Positions 36,201 through 49,000 of a stretch of DNA of 64,000 bases are shown here, one piece after another. The notes beneath the pieces were generated by a model, which worked only from the letters and a program-made list of their open reading frames with translations, was not told the DNA's origin and did no database searches. This stretch comes from Metaphire vulgaris. Its lineage: Eukaryota > Annelida > Clitellata > Crassiclitellata > Megascolecidae. A program made the position numbers and the translations under genes. Position 1 is the first letter of the stretch. Every line of letters begins with the position of its first letter. Location of the stretch: assembly GCA_018105865.1 (NCBI GenBank), contig CM030845.1, forward strand, positions 11,633,890-11,697,889, given 5' to 3'.

Positions 36201-39200
36201 CAAAGGACAGAGAACTTTGGAGAGATGTCATGGAGAAGTCCATAGAAGGACACAGCTGGAGGATGAAGACCTAACCTGACTGTTAGCTTAATTAGCAATC
36301 TGAAGCTTTGACCACATGTACACTAAATGAGTTCAAAGTGAAGCCATTTTGTGATTTTTGACAAAAGACAAATGGTAGAAACTCCTTTTGAGAGCTTGGA
36401 TTCAGCATGTCATGAACCAGTGACAATTTGAATGAGTGAAGCTCCACAGATGGGTCCAAGTCTACTAACTTTCAAATCTTAAATTGCAAGCATTTTCACA
36501 TATTAAGTAGGATTCAAAGATTATGAAATCGAAATAAAAGGCAAACAGTTACTCATACATTTGCAATAAATAAAACACATTTACTTTCATTGTTAAAGAC
36601 TGTTGTAATATACATGTAAGCATGGCTTTTTTGTGCCAGAATGAGGCGGAACGGTGTTCGGAAAATCTGAAGACTGGTTTAATTTTTTATTGCAACATTA
36701 AGTTAAAAGACATAATGTTTGAACTATATCTAATTGCCGTCTCTTTTTCAATTTTTCTTATCATACATTTTGTTTTTATCGATGGTCCAAACAATAATTA
36801 GAATATCTGTAATATTGTACGGCCGCTACGTCTTGTAGCCAACTTACTGCCGACTATTGAATTCCAGAAAAATTTTTTTACAAAAAGAAGTTCTGCATGT
36901 AAGCAATATAAATGTCAAATTTCAGTTACTGGAGATGATTTCCACAGAGTCAATTTCAATTAAGAATACTCTATGCCCAGAGATCATCTCAAAGAAGGCA
37001 TACATGTCTAAGATATTAACAACAGACACCAAATTCCATTTGGGAAACACTAATACATACCTACTAATAGCCCAAACAGCACCCAGGGAGGGAGGGACAG
37101 AGAAAAGGAGGGAGGGAAGATGGAGGGAAGCATGTACTTTGCAGAAAGGGCTCATCCATATAGTACCGATGCCTAAAAAGGCATATTTTCAACTCCTACC
37201 CCTTCGCACATGTACATACATATGCAAAACCTCCTAAATCCAATTGCCCTGCACCTCTCAGTGTGTATGAACTATACATGGATGGACCCAATGTACCAAT
37301 GGGATGAAGTATCACAGCCCATACATAGACTTTTGCCTCATTCATCAAAGCCATGGAATTCATTAACAGAACAAAGAACAAGGTCAAGCCCCAAAGGATG
37401 AAACGAGAAATAAAAAACAAGCCAATAATTAGCAAAAGGTCTTAACATAACAAAGTTAGAAACACAAAGAAGGTCAGTCAAATGAACATCAGTTTCTAAC
37501 AAAGAACCCCTATGAAAAAGATACAGCTACAAAGAGATGTTCTGTATTTTGACCTAAACTCAAAAACCCCACCAACCATCAACAAACGCTCACTGACAGT
37601 AATTACCAGCCTCTAGGATAAATGCAAAATTCTTTAAACTAGCTGTTTGCCCGTCAAAAATGACGAGGGAGCTTGGCTATTTCCTACCCCAGTTTTTTGT
37701 AAATGTTCTAGCAATATGCCCAAAGATTTGTCTTAGACTGGGAACATGGCTTGACGAGTGGACTGACGTTTGCCGGACCCCGTCTATAGCTTTGATAACG
37801 CCACATAGGCCTATAGTTGCCCATGAGAAAAGACCGGATTGCATAAATATATTCCTACGTGTTAAAATGTTTGCTCACTTGAATATATTCATCGTTCTCC
37901 GCCTCATCGTCATCAAGTGCTATATCATGTATTGCTATATGTTCAAATGTTATCATTTGCAAGTAGTTGGTGGTCATTGCAAATACAGGGTAAGGTAACA
38001 GATAAAGGCCCACCCACTCATTGCCCATAGGGTCCGGTGCTATCAGCCCATAGGAGGCAAGGCCTTTCATTGACTAACGGTGGCCAGTCATTCCACCGAT
38101 ACCTATGGTTAGCCTCTCAATGTTGCCATTGTTACTCATTTATCACAGCAATTAAGTGAAGGCATATAGTGGATTCCAGGTATAATAAGACTTAAACAGC
38201 CAGCATTGGAAATTAATAGTACTTCAAAATGAGGAAGGTGGGGAAAGATGAGGATAATGGAAGAGGAGTAATCCAAGGGAAAGTAGAGAGGAAGATAGAG
38301 TAATTAGAGGAGTTGGTAGGAAAAGTAAAGGGAGGAATGGGAAGGGTGAGAAGAGCAGTGGAGAAAGGGTTGGGAATGGAGAGGCAGAGAGAAGGAGAGG
38401 GTATGTTTGTGTGGTGTAGTTGGGGAGGGAAAAGGGAGGTATGGAGGGAGGTTGCAGGGAAGGAAATAGAGGAATGAGCGGAGAGGGATATGGAAAAGAG
38501 AGAGGAAGGAGTGGATGATGGAGGGTAGGAAGGAGTGGATGATGACGGGTAGAAGAGGGGAGGGAGAAGGAAAAGGGCAGAAAAGGGAGGGATTGGAAAA
38601 ATTATGGGAAATGCATGCCCAGTTGTGCACACAGAAAGTTATAGGTCTATAAGCAGCTATAGGGTATACAGAGCTATATCCACTGTCGTCCAGTCTAGCA
38701 TTAATTAAATAATAACATCCTCTGATGATGGATGGTGGTGGTGATGATGATGATCTGTAAGCTCCGCCCATTGCCATTAAAAAATTGACTTTGCCTATAG
38801 CAACTGATCATTGCATCATCCAATGAGAACTTTGGGGAATTAAATATATAATAGTTATCACATCACAGTAAAGTTGAGTAAAGCTATGTTAGTGTTACCT
38901 ACAAGTACTGACGTCTCCTCAACTGCCCTTACCATACTTTTTATACCTCACATGGAAAAAATTCAAAGGAGAGGTCGAGAGAAGAGGGGCCTCCAATTTC
39001 CTTTTAAAAATCCAGGGAGGTAAAAAGGTCAGTGGAGTAACATAAACCGAAATAAACTACCAAACCATTCACAAAACCCTCAAAATAAAGTCATGCACTA
39101 GGGACAGTAACTATCCATATAGATAGATGGCTCCAATAGCAATGCATAATAATAATGGCCAATGCTCACATGAAGCAAACGCACACCCTTAATATTATGA

Positions 39201-42200
39201 AAACCCCACATTATCCATATTTTATGAAGACACTGTAGCTCTGCCAGCATTACAGTAAGCATAGATCACTGGCAAGGCTGAGGCTGTCGATTCATAAATC
39301 TTCAGTATTTTTGAATGCGAATGCAAATTCTCCCAAACAACGTCCATGTTCAGCCATCCAGGGCATTTCAAAAGCTGTAAAAGCATTATAGTAGAATCTA
39401 GTTATAAAAAAGCAATGCATTAATTAGATTGGACCATAGAAGTTCCACAGCTATTACTGACAACTTTATATAAGCCCGGGTGCCACTCTAGTATTGTGCT
39501 ATTTCGTTTGTGAGCTTCATTTTCCAGTCCTTGGTGGGTTCTGTGTCCCTATACAATCAGCAGCTTAATGTAAACGACAAATTTGCCAAGAATTACAGCA
39601 GGTCCAGGGAAAACCAAACACAATTTACCAAAATAAAAACTTATGGTATGAGTATTGAAAATTGAAAACACAAATAACACTTATTAATATGAGGATGCCA
39701 ATTTTTAGGAAATACAAATGTCCAACAGTAAATGAAAGTTGAAAACGGCTCTATGAAATTTAACATACACTGTATTAAAGTGTATTTGGCTAATTCTCAT
39801 GCATCTGAAGAAATAAACTAAGATCTGCAATTAATGACAAGGTTCAAAAAAACTCCTGCAAAGTGCTTCTGAATCAGCTGCACTTGCCTCCTAAAAGCCA
39901 CCTGCTGAATACCTGGACACGTCTGTAAAGGTAATGACAGAAATAGTAATGTCACAACTCACCCCATTAACCGTTTCGGACATGAGACCTTGCTGAATTA
40001 TACAAGTCTGAAATAACAAATATCTGATATATAGTAAAAGTATTAGAGTCAATTCTTAGCACAGAACAAAGCAGCAACAAAATTACCATTTAAAAAATAA
40101 ATAAAATATAACAAGCAAATAAAATCCAACAGATGTAGCTAGAACAGTGGTTCCCAACCTTTTTTAGGCCATGCCCCACCAAAGTCTTTTTAAAATCCTT
40201 ATGTCCCCCCTCCGTGACATATAAAGAAGTAATCACAGAAATTATATAATCAGAATAACATGAAATGGTATGAAAAACAGCAACGACAGATACTAAACAT
40301 GCAAAGCAGAAGTGAATTGCAGTAATATACATTATTCATTTAGTAATGAAAGTTTCTTCTATGAATCTATATTCCATAAGTTCTTTAACACTCGTCATTT
40401 TAATTGTCCTGCTCTAAAAATTTTAAGCATTGAAACTGCCCAATTGCCCAATAAATAATGAAATTGCCCCCCCCCCACGTGGGGCGTACGCCCCACGTTG
40501 AGAACCACTGAGCTAGAAGAAAAAAAAACTAGTTGAAAAACACATTTCATCTATTCATCAACAAATCTTGGTCTTCTACCTCTCTTTGCCACCTGGACTA
40601 TGGTAATCGGTAATTGTCAATGTAAAGGCATACATGAAATCAGTTAAGTTCATCAGTTAATGGCATGGCCATGGCCATGTAAGTGTGGTTTCCATCACCG
40701 GGAATAAAGAAAACCAATGCTAACAAAGAACAGCCTTTCAACAACATTAGGAAATCATATCAACAGACATAAACAAATCCTCATCCCACATCTTAGAATA
40801 TCCCCTTCTGAGTATCCCAAAGGCATTGCATCACTCAGAGCATATTAAACAGATCTGCACAGATGTGACTGTCAGAATAAATGCAATTGAAAAACAACAG
40901 CACTGGAAATGCCTTCAACAGATTATTAATTTCAGCTTAGAGAATCACATACGTCAAGCATCTTTTAGTCATTCACTCAATCAATACCATAAACAAATAA
41001 ATAATCACACACACACACAAACACACACAAACACACACACAAACTGTGATAAGGACAAATTAACTGGGCTTCAGTGATGCACATAATATACAGACAGGCA
41101 CACAAACAATTGAATCATTGTTTTTATTATATTTCCTATTCTATTTGTCAATTTCCAAACCCATCCAAACATTTTAAAAGTCATCATACCATAAAATAAC
41201 ACACATTAATTTCATAAAGTGAAACATCAGTAAAATAAGTACAACCAATATGTGTTCGTTATTAATACCATTAGGCCCTACTGCATTTATTCTGACAGAA
41301 GAGCCCATGTTTCAATTGGTACTGCTAGTTACCCAGTAGTCTAACAGAACCAGGTATAAACTTTTGGGCCAACAAAATTATTTCTAATAGAAAATTACAA
41401 CTAAAAAATCTAATTGCAGCCCACTTCAGGTATGACAGTTTAATTAAAATTTGTCAGTTATTACACACCAGTGGTTCTTAAACCTTTTATGATCTCTTGC
41501 ACGGTGGCCCCTTAGAAATTTTTGCAATCACTCTAGAACCTTCTAAAATTTGACTTCTAAATTAACCGTAATTAACATATAGACTACTTGCTTTGTCAAT
41601 CAATTATTTAATCAGAAAAACTGCAAATCTTAGTCATCAAATTTAAATTCAAATGGAATCAGCACTCTCAGAGCCATCATGAGTGTTTTGTGCTGTGATG
41701 TGTTGGTGAGATATCTTGAGAAAATAATCCCTTAACGGTCCCCCTGAAACCGACTGGCGGTCCCCTATGGGGCCATGGAACCCAGTTTGAGAACCACTGT
41801 TATAGACTATTGATAAAAGAGACTTCAAAGCAGTCAGCATCTCAATCTCAGCCAACATTACTGGAACTACTGAAGTCTTTGCTAGGCCTTATTTATGAGT
41901 GAGTGAGTGAGTGAGTGAGTGATCAACTACATTAGAACCTCGTTATATCGAAGTTCAAGGGACCATGATAAATACTTCAATATATCCGAGGTTCGATATA
42001 TCCGATCCCTGTATCATTAACACTGTTTTGGCGGGACCAGCGCTCAAACTTCGATGTAAACGTGATTTCGATATAAGCGAGTTCGATATAACGAGGTTCT
42101 ACTGTAACAATTACCAATATATCAATTATTAACAACAGTTAATTAACTGTTAACTGTTAATCAATTAACAACAATTAAGATCTAGTCTTACAATAACAGA

Positions 42201-45200
42201 AGCAAAATATACAAAACATCCATCTGCCAACAGTCAAGACTATAAGGAATTTTCTTGTCTTGTATTGCTACTAGGCTAAAATGGGATGGATATTCTGCAG
42301 GTCATGAAGGAAACACTGTACTGATACGATGAGCTAAATCAGTTTAAATGCACTGTTAGCATAGTTATGACCACGTTACTGCAGAATACTTATTATTAAC
42401 TACATCAACCTAAGTGGAGCTAGAAATAATTCAGTTAACACATGCATGGCACATCTAGCACAATTTAGGTAACTATGCCCTTAAGCCAATAGCAATGTAA
42501 ATGCCATCATTCATAGCTCATGTATAGCTAATCAAAATTATAATCACTGTACGGTAATAACAGGTATATTATTATATATTTTAATTGTATCTGTGTGACA
42601 AACTTAAGGATTTGTTGACAAGATTCAAAACTTGCACATTTTTCCAAATTTTCAGATAAACTCCAGATTGTTTAACAACCAAAGAAAGGCCATCTAAATC
42701 GAGGAGTGTTTGTTAATTGAAATATTCAAAAATACCATGCGGGAAGATGTCAGAAGTGGTTACACGCTGGTGAGGCACGCTGACAGAATGGGTTCAACCA
42801 TGTAGGAGCCCCTAAGGTCGACTCAGCCTTACTCACTAGAGGGCGGCTGTAAAATTGAGGAGCACCGTTTGCTGCAAAGTAAAGCGTGGGCCTAGACGTT
42901 TGGCTGGCAGACGTTAATTGGCTGCCAACCACTCAAATCCGAGTATGGGAAAACTTTACTTTACTTTATAGGTTAATCGTTTGAGAAAGATATTGGGAGT
43001 AAGCCACCAAAGAATAAGAAATGAAGCATCAGTTAAAGACTGGGAATGTGACTGGAGATCAAATCAGAAGAAGAAGACTTAGATGGTCCCAAAATACTCA
43101 AAAAGCACTCCGAGTAAAAAGGGAAAACTTTACTTTAAAGAAGACTTTACAGAAGACCATATGATGGAATGAGATTACCACCAAGTTTTGTGTCAATGTT
43201 TCAGCAAAACAATTCCAGTAGATAAAATTTTGCAAAACCTCACCTGGCAGACGCGATTCATGAGAGGAAGAGGATCCAAAAAGAGCCGAGAACCGAGAAG
43301 AAATGCAAAGGTGTATGAATGCTAATGAAAACATAAAAGCAAAACAACAAGTCATGTGAGATTTCTGGACTGACCTGTGGATTTTCAACCATGAGCTACC
43401 ACAGAATGAATCTACTATGAAGCAACCATCGACTGATGCTAAACACATTAGTATATCATCATAATGGAGCTAAGAAGTTTTATGATTGATTGGTGCATTG
43501 ATTGATTGGAGTATTGATTGATTTAGTGAAACAAAAAAGCTTCAAATTGGATGATGTTGAGTATGCATTCAAACTAGACACAGCTTACTTGCAAAGATGT
43601 TGGTAGGCAAACAATTGAGAAAAAAGACATCTTAATCCCAACAAAAAACTGACAATATCTCTTTTAATTAAAATTTTCTAGTCACTGCCAATGCAAACTG
43701 GAATTTGTTCAATTAAACAAGTAAATCTTGTGTAAATTTGAGTATATAGTTGCTGCTATTTATATCCCTGCAAATCACAATATCCCAGAAAATGGCAGAT
43801 TCCAGTCACACAGGATACTGAGAATTTCTTCTTATGCTATGTATTGCTATGCCAGTTCTGTTCTGTTTCTGGCTGTTCTTAATATTTCAATGTTATCTTT
43901 GATTCCTGTTTCTTCTCTTTGGCTATCTGTGTATTTTATTCTCTGTCTTTCCCTTGCTCTTTGTCCCTCTATCTTTCCTGTCAATACCAGACTTTCCAGT
44001 TTACTGTGTATTCATGTAAATTAAATAGCACCAGTTTTGAAGAGTAATATAAAACTGAAAATAATGCTGTCTAGAGCATTAAAACTCACAATATTGCAAT
44101 AAATATGCACTGAATAATAGACATTTAAAGTCAACAAATTTTGGCTATATAATAACGAGCAAGTTTTGGCTATAAACTTATATAACTTACTTCTGGATAA
44201 TACTGCCCAGTAGGGACAAGATGGAGAATAAGAGAATCAAGAGAACCAGATATCAGGACCCCATCATTTGAATAAACGAGACTCTACAAAACACAAACAA
44301 CTCATACTTTGGACAGAATCCGATCTCAAGCTACAGTATAGCTCAAATATTATTCTGTATTGAGTTTCAGACCAACAGTTACTGCTTAAAGTTACCGGTA
44401 TATCATTACAGTATGAACTACAGAGATACCTATGGATTTTCAAATAACAAACTACCACAGACATGACTCTTTACTATGAGTTTCACTCTGAAGCGATTAT
44501 TGACTAATGCTAAATGCTTTATTATATTATTATAATGGTGCTAAAGAAGTTTTACGATCAAGTGACACAGAAAGCAAGCACTTACAGTCTTATCCTCCTC
44601 ATCCTCAGGAGGATCAAGAATCCCGTTGGCATGGTAACCATTGAACAATGGTCCAGATGCCATGCTACATCACTGAAGTTCAGCAGGTGGTTTCAATGGA
44701 TGACCACTGCTTCCAGGGTTTCTAAGTCAATACATACCAGAAACAAGACAGACCTTAAAAAGGAACTGAAAAAATTTCACAACAGAAAATCAACGTACCT
44801 AATGAAACCGATTACTCTGGAAACCAAAGAGAGTCACAGCTACACTGAACGGATGCTGATGCCTCTATTGAGGGTCTAACAGAGCAACAAGGCAAACAAG
44901 CAAATTTATTGACACAATACTTAGCCCACCCCCTCTCTTTTCCACATGACCGTCTCCAGCTAGTACCTTAGACCTCTGATAATAGGGATACCTTCATGTT
45001 CCTAGATCACACACCACGTTTACTGCACCATAAATGCAAGCACTTACAGTGCACACTTAGTTTGAACTAACACTTCTTTCCAAGTACCGGTATGTTGGCT
45101 GCAAAGTCATGAATCGTGACCTTTCACAGTGCAGTTTGGTGCATAGGTCTTATCTTTCTTTACTCGGTGCATTGCAGCGAATGCACACCAAATCCTTGTC

Positions 45201-45954
45201 ATTCTGGGACCTCATTGGACCCAGTAGACAATCAATAAAAAGAAATTGCTGCTCTAGTAATAAAGGTAGCACGGATCTTCTCGTGTGAAAATGGCATTTT
45301 ACAACACTCATCAACAACGAGTAAGCAGCCCAAAACAGAAATCACATCAACCATATGCATTCGGTTCACATTATAATTATTGAAGGCAGTTCTTCATTAA
45401 TAGTAGCTAGTCCATTCCCAGTTCAGGGATTTACCCTGTCAGTCCTATATGCAGGTCCTATCAGCTTACTGTCAACATCGATTATCCCACAATGCATGTC
45501 ACAATACATTATACAGATGGGAAATACTAAATGAACCAATTCCCAGAGGCATAGCAAAGGGGGCAAGAGGAGCATATGCCCCCCCCCGGCGCCGAGGTGA
45601 GGAGCACCAAAATGGGGTTTTTGGTAAGTTAAATGCATAATAAATAAGAAAAACAAGTGTGGCGACCTTTTTTCTCATCAGAAGTATAGAGAGAGGGGTG
45701 CCGTAGAGTGTTGAGGGGCACCGTAGAGTGTTGAGGGGCACCGAGACTGAGAGAACAACGTGACGACCTTTTTTAGCTAATCAGCAGTGTTGGGGGGGGG
45801 GGCGCCAACGGCACACTTTGCCCCCAGGCGCCGGATACCCTCCCTACGCCTCTGCCAATTCCGTGATTATAATTTACAACTCCAAAGGCTAAACTGTATC
45901 AAATGGATTCTTTAGATCAATAAACTAATTGCACTGGTTTGGTGAATGTCTTCC

Positions 45955-46012
<58 letters not shown>

Positions 46013-49000
46013 ACTTTGTGGGGGAAACATGGTGAAGCTGAGGTGGGTTGCCTGTCGCTGCAGGCTTTATGATGACGTCAGCTCTTGTGCCATCATACCA
46101 ATGGCATCTGTATTGATCAAACTCCCCATCCAGCTCTGTTAATGGTCACTTCAGACGACCAAATTTTATTAACAAATGGAACCGGAAGAAGATTAGCTTC
46201 ATTCCCTAGACCCATACTACCATCCAATAGTTTTCCTCATTCCATCATCTCTTTGTGGTATGCCTGACCTGTGATGTTCTTTGAAGCCCTCTCCCTAGCA
46301 TGAGATCCAGGCCAGCAAATGCAAATCGGTGAGTCATAGCCACGGCCAGCCATTCACTCTCGGCCATATGGCTGGTTACTGTCAATGTAGAGAAGGATAT
46401 CCATCCAATTAAATGGACATCCTAGGTCCCCTAAAAAGAAGCAAACACTAGTACAGAATTAATAATGAAGGATTCTTCTTCTTCAAATGCCTTGCTTTGT
46501 TGCCTCAGATATGATAGACTCCCACTTTGCTCCCTAACCATAACTATAACCATAACTGTCTGATGATCCTCAGAGGTTGTTGTCTACTTCCATTCATTCT
46601 CTTAGTTTGTCTATAAATTTATATCTTTGTTTTCCTTTCAATCCTTTCCCTTCCACCAAGTCTGTCACTGCCAAGTTCTCCAGTCCTTATTTTCTCACCA
46701 TCTGCCTTTTTCTTTACGATTGTGGTTAATCTTGGTTCCATTTCCATCATCTGCAAGATTTCTGCATCATTTCTTGGTTATTCTCTGGAAACAAGGCAAA
46801 GGTTGAACCTCAAATGACACACTGAGAGATCAGTCATTGATTGGGTGAAGAGAATTTCTGTACCAGCGCACAGGCATACAATTACATTCTCACTTGCTGT
46901 TTGACATTAAGTGACATATGCAAGCAAACAGCCCTGAGGCAGAATATGAAGAGATGGCGGGAAACAAAGCTGCTGATTGATAAAGTTATACTCCCTTCAA
47001 ACTAGTATTAAACTAAGACTTTACTATACTAAATTGAACTTCAATGTCAAAAGTGAAAAATGCAAATAATGTTATCACTTACTTTTCCACAATATGTACA
47101 AAATTTGGTGCAAAATTAAAACTTATATAGTTGTGACTCCTAAACATTTTCAATAACTAATGTAAAGTATTACTCAGTTGTAAGCCTAAATCGGTCAATA
47201 AATCACTTTAAAATAGAAAGAATCTAGAAATACGTCAATGAAACCTAACAGATTTATTAGTCATGGAATTTCATGAGTCACCAAACACTATAAATAGTCA
47301 GATGAAGTCATTGATTGCTTTGGCCTAAAATTGTGAGAAGTTCATATGGCATCAAGCATTGACGTTAGCAATTACTAAGATTATAGATGTCAGCTAATTA
47401 CTAAGATTATACACAATAAATGAAATTTAACACTTCTGTCAGAGTTACAAATTGCAGAATGTGATTAAGGCCGAGGTCATTTATATGAAATTCTAAGATA
47501 ATTAGTTTTCAGTTTCTTTCAGGAATTAATGCAGTATGCATCATAATATCCACGGGCAATCAACATGCATGCATCGAATAGGCAACATCATTGAGAAATT
47601 TTAAAGACAACTTCTTTACTATTAGAAAAAACTCACAGTTCATGGATGCAGATCAGTAAATCATTCTGCAAAGATTTTATTAAAACTATAGCAGTGGTTC
47701 TTAACCGAGGTAATTGTACTATATAGGGGTACTTGAGGGACGTTGTGGGAGTACACAGAATGATCCGGAAATAAAGTCCATTTTAAAGACTTTCACTTCA
47801 ACGTATTATGTACTGTACACTGTACAGTTTATTATGTACTGTACACTGTACTCGAAACTGTAGAAATGTTTGTAATAAATTAGAAATTGATAAAAATCCC
47901 ATTTTCTGGCTGATGCACAATCTGTAACAGAAGTATGCAGTAGTTTATAATTTTTCAATATATTGTGGAGCATAAACTTTTGTCCTCCTATAAGGTACTG
48001 TAGGCTGGTAGGGGGTACTTCGCTCTCTTATACTTGTTTCAGGGGTACGTAATCACAAAAAGGTTAAGAACCACTGAACTATAGGAAATTGTATTTTTCC
48101 ATAATTTAAGCTGCTTATATTCATTCAATTGACATGCTATATACATTATAGTCAATAATATAAATATGTACCACATACATTGACCCCAGTAGGCATTGCC
48201 TAGGACCATGCCATCGACTGATGCTTCTGTGCATTATGAAGTGGCACTATAGAAGTTTATAAAGATTAGATTAGGCTGATTCTATGGACCTCTTTTTAAA
48301 ATGACTTGAACTCAGCTTTTTATGAATGTGCAGTAATCACAGTGGGAGCGCTTATGAGTGATTCCTCAGAAGAGGCGTTATTACAAATATTCTGTTACAT
48401 TACTTTACACTATGGTACTATCATACAATTTAAAAATAATAGCACTTTATTTATCACATATTTTTGCTTTAAAAATGAAGGTTGCTTCTTCTCTAACCGT
48501 GTTTTCCGTTAATGCAAAATTCCCAGGCTTGACTTCACATTGTCTGTTGTACAAAATCCCAGTATATAACTATTTGGCTTAAAACGTTCCTTTTTCAGGG
48601 GAAGCAGTGACACCACACAGTAGCATGCAGAGGAGGCCGGTGGAGTGTGGCCCAGGCGCCAAGCAGATGGGGACGCCAAAATTGACTTGGGGACTTTTTT
48701 CTTTTTTGCTTGTCAAACATTTTTTTATCCGCTTGGCCCAGGCGCCCACCACTCTCTGCACGCCACTGATACCACATCCACATCAAATCAATAGCTCTCA
48801 ACACCAAAGCACTTTCATTGCTCAGGAGGAAATAAACATAACTGCTGCATTAAGATCAAACAGCATGACAAAAGTGATTTGTATATGGCCAGGCAGCAGC
48901 CATTACCAGCTGCCCTTGTTATCACTAGCTTGGAATTGGATAGGATGTGGCAGACAGCAGCTGAAAAGGGATCGTGAGTCATTCACAGCAACCAAACAGG

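Noticed and set aside
38213..38777. Ser/Pro-rich frames of 139 and 157 codons on the minus strand
   Set aside because: They are translations of the polypurine tract in two frames; low complexity, no splice context.
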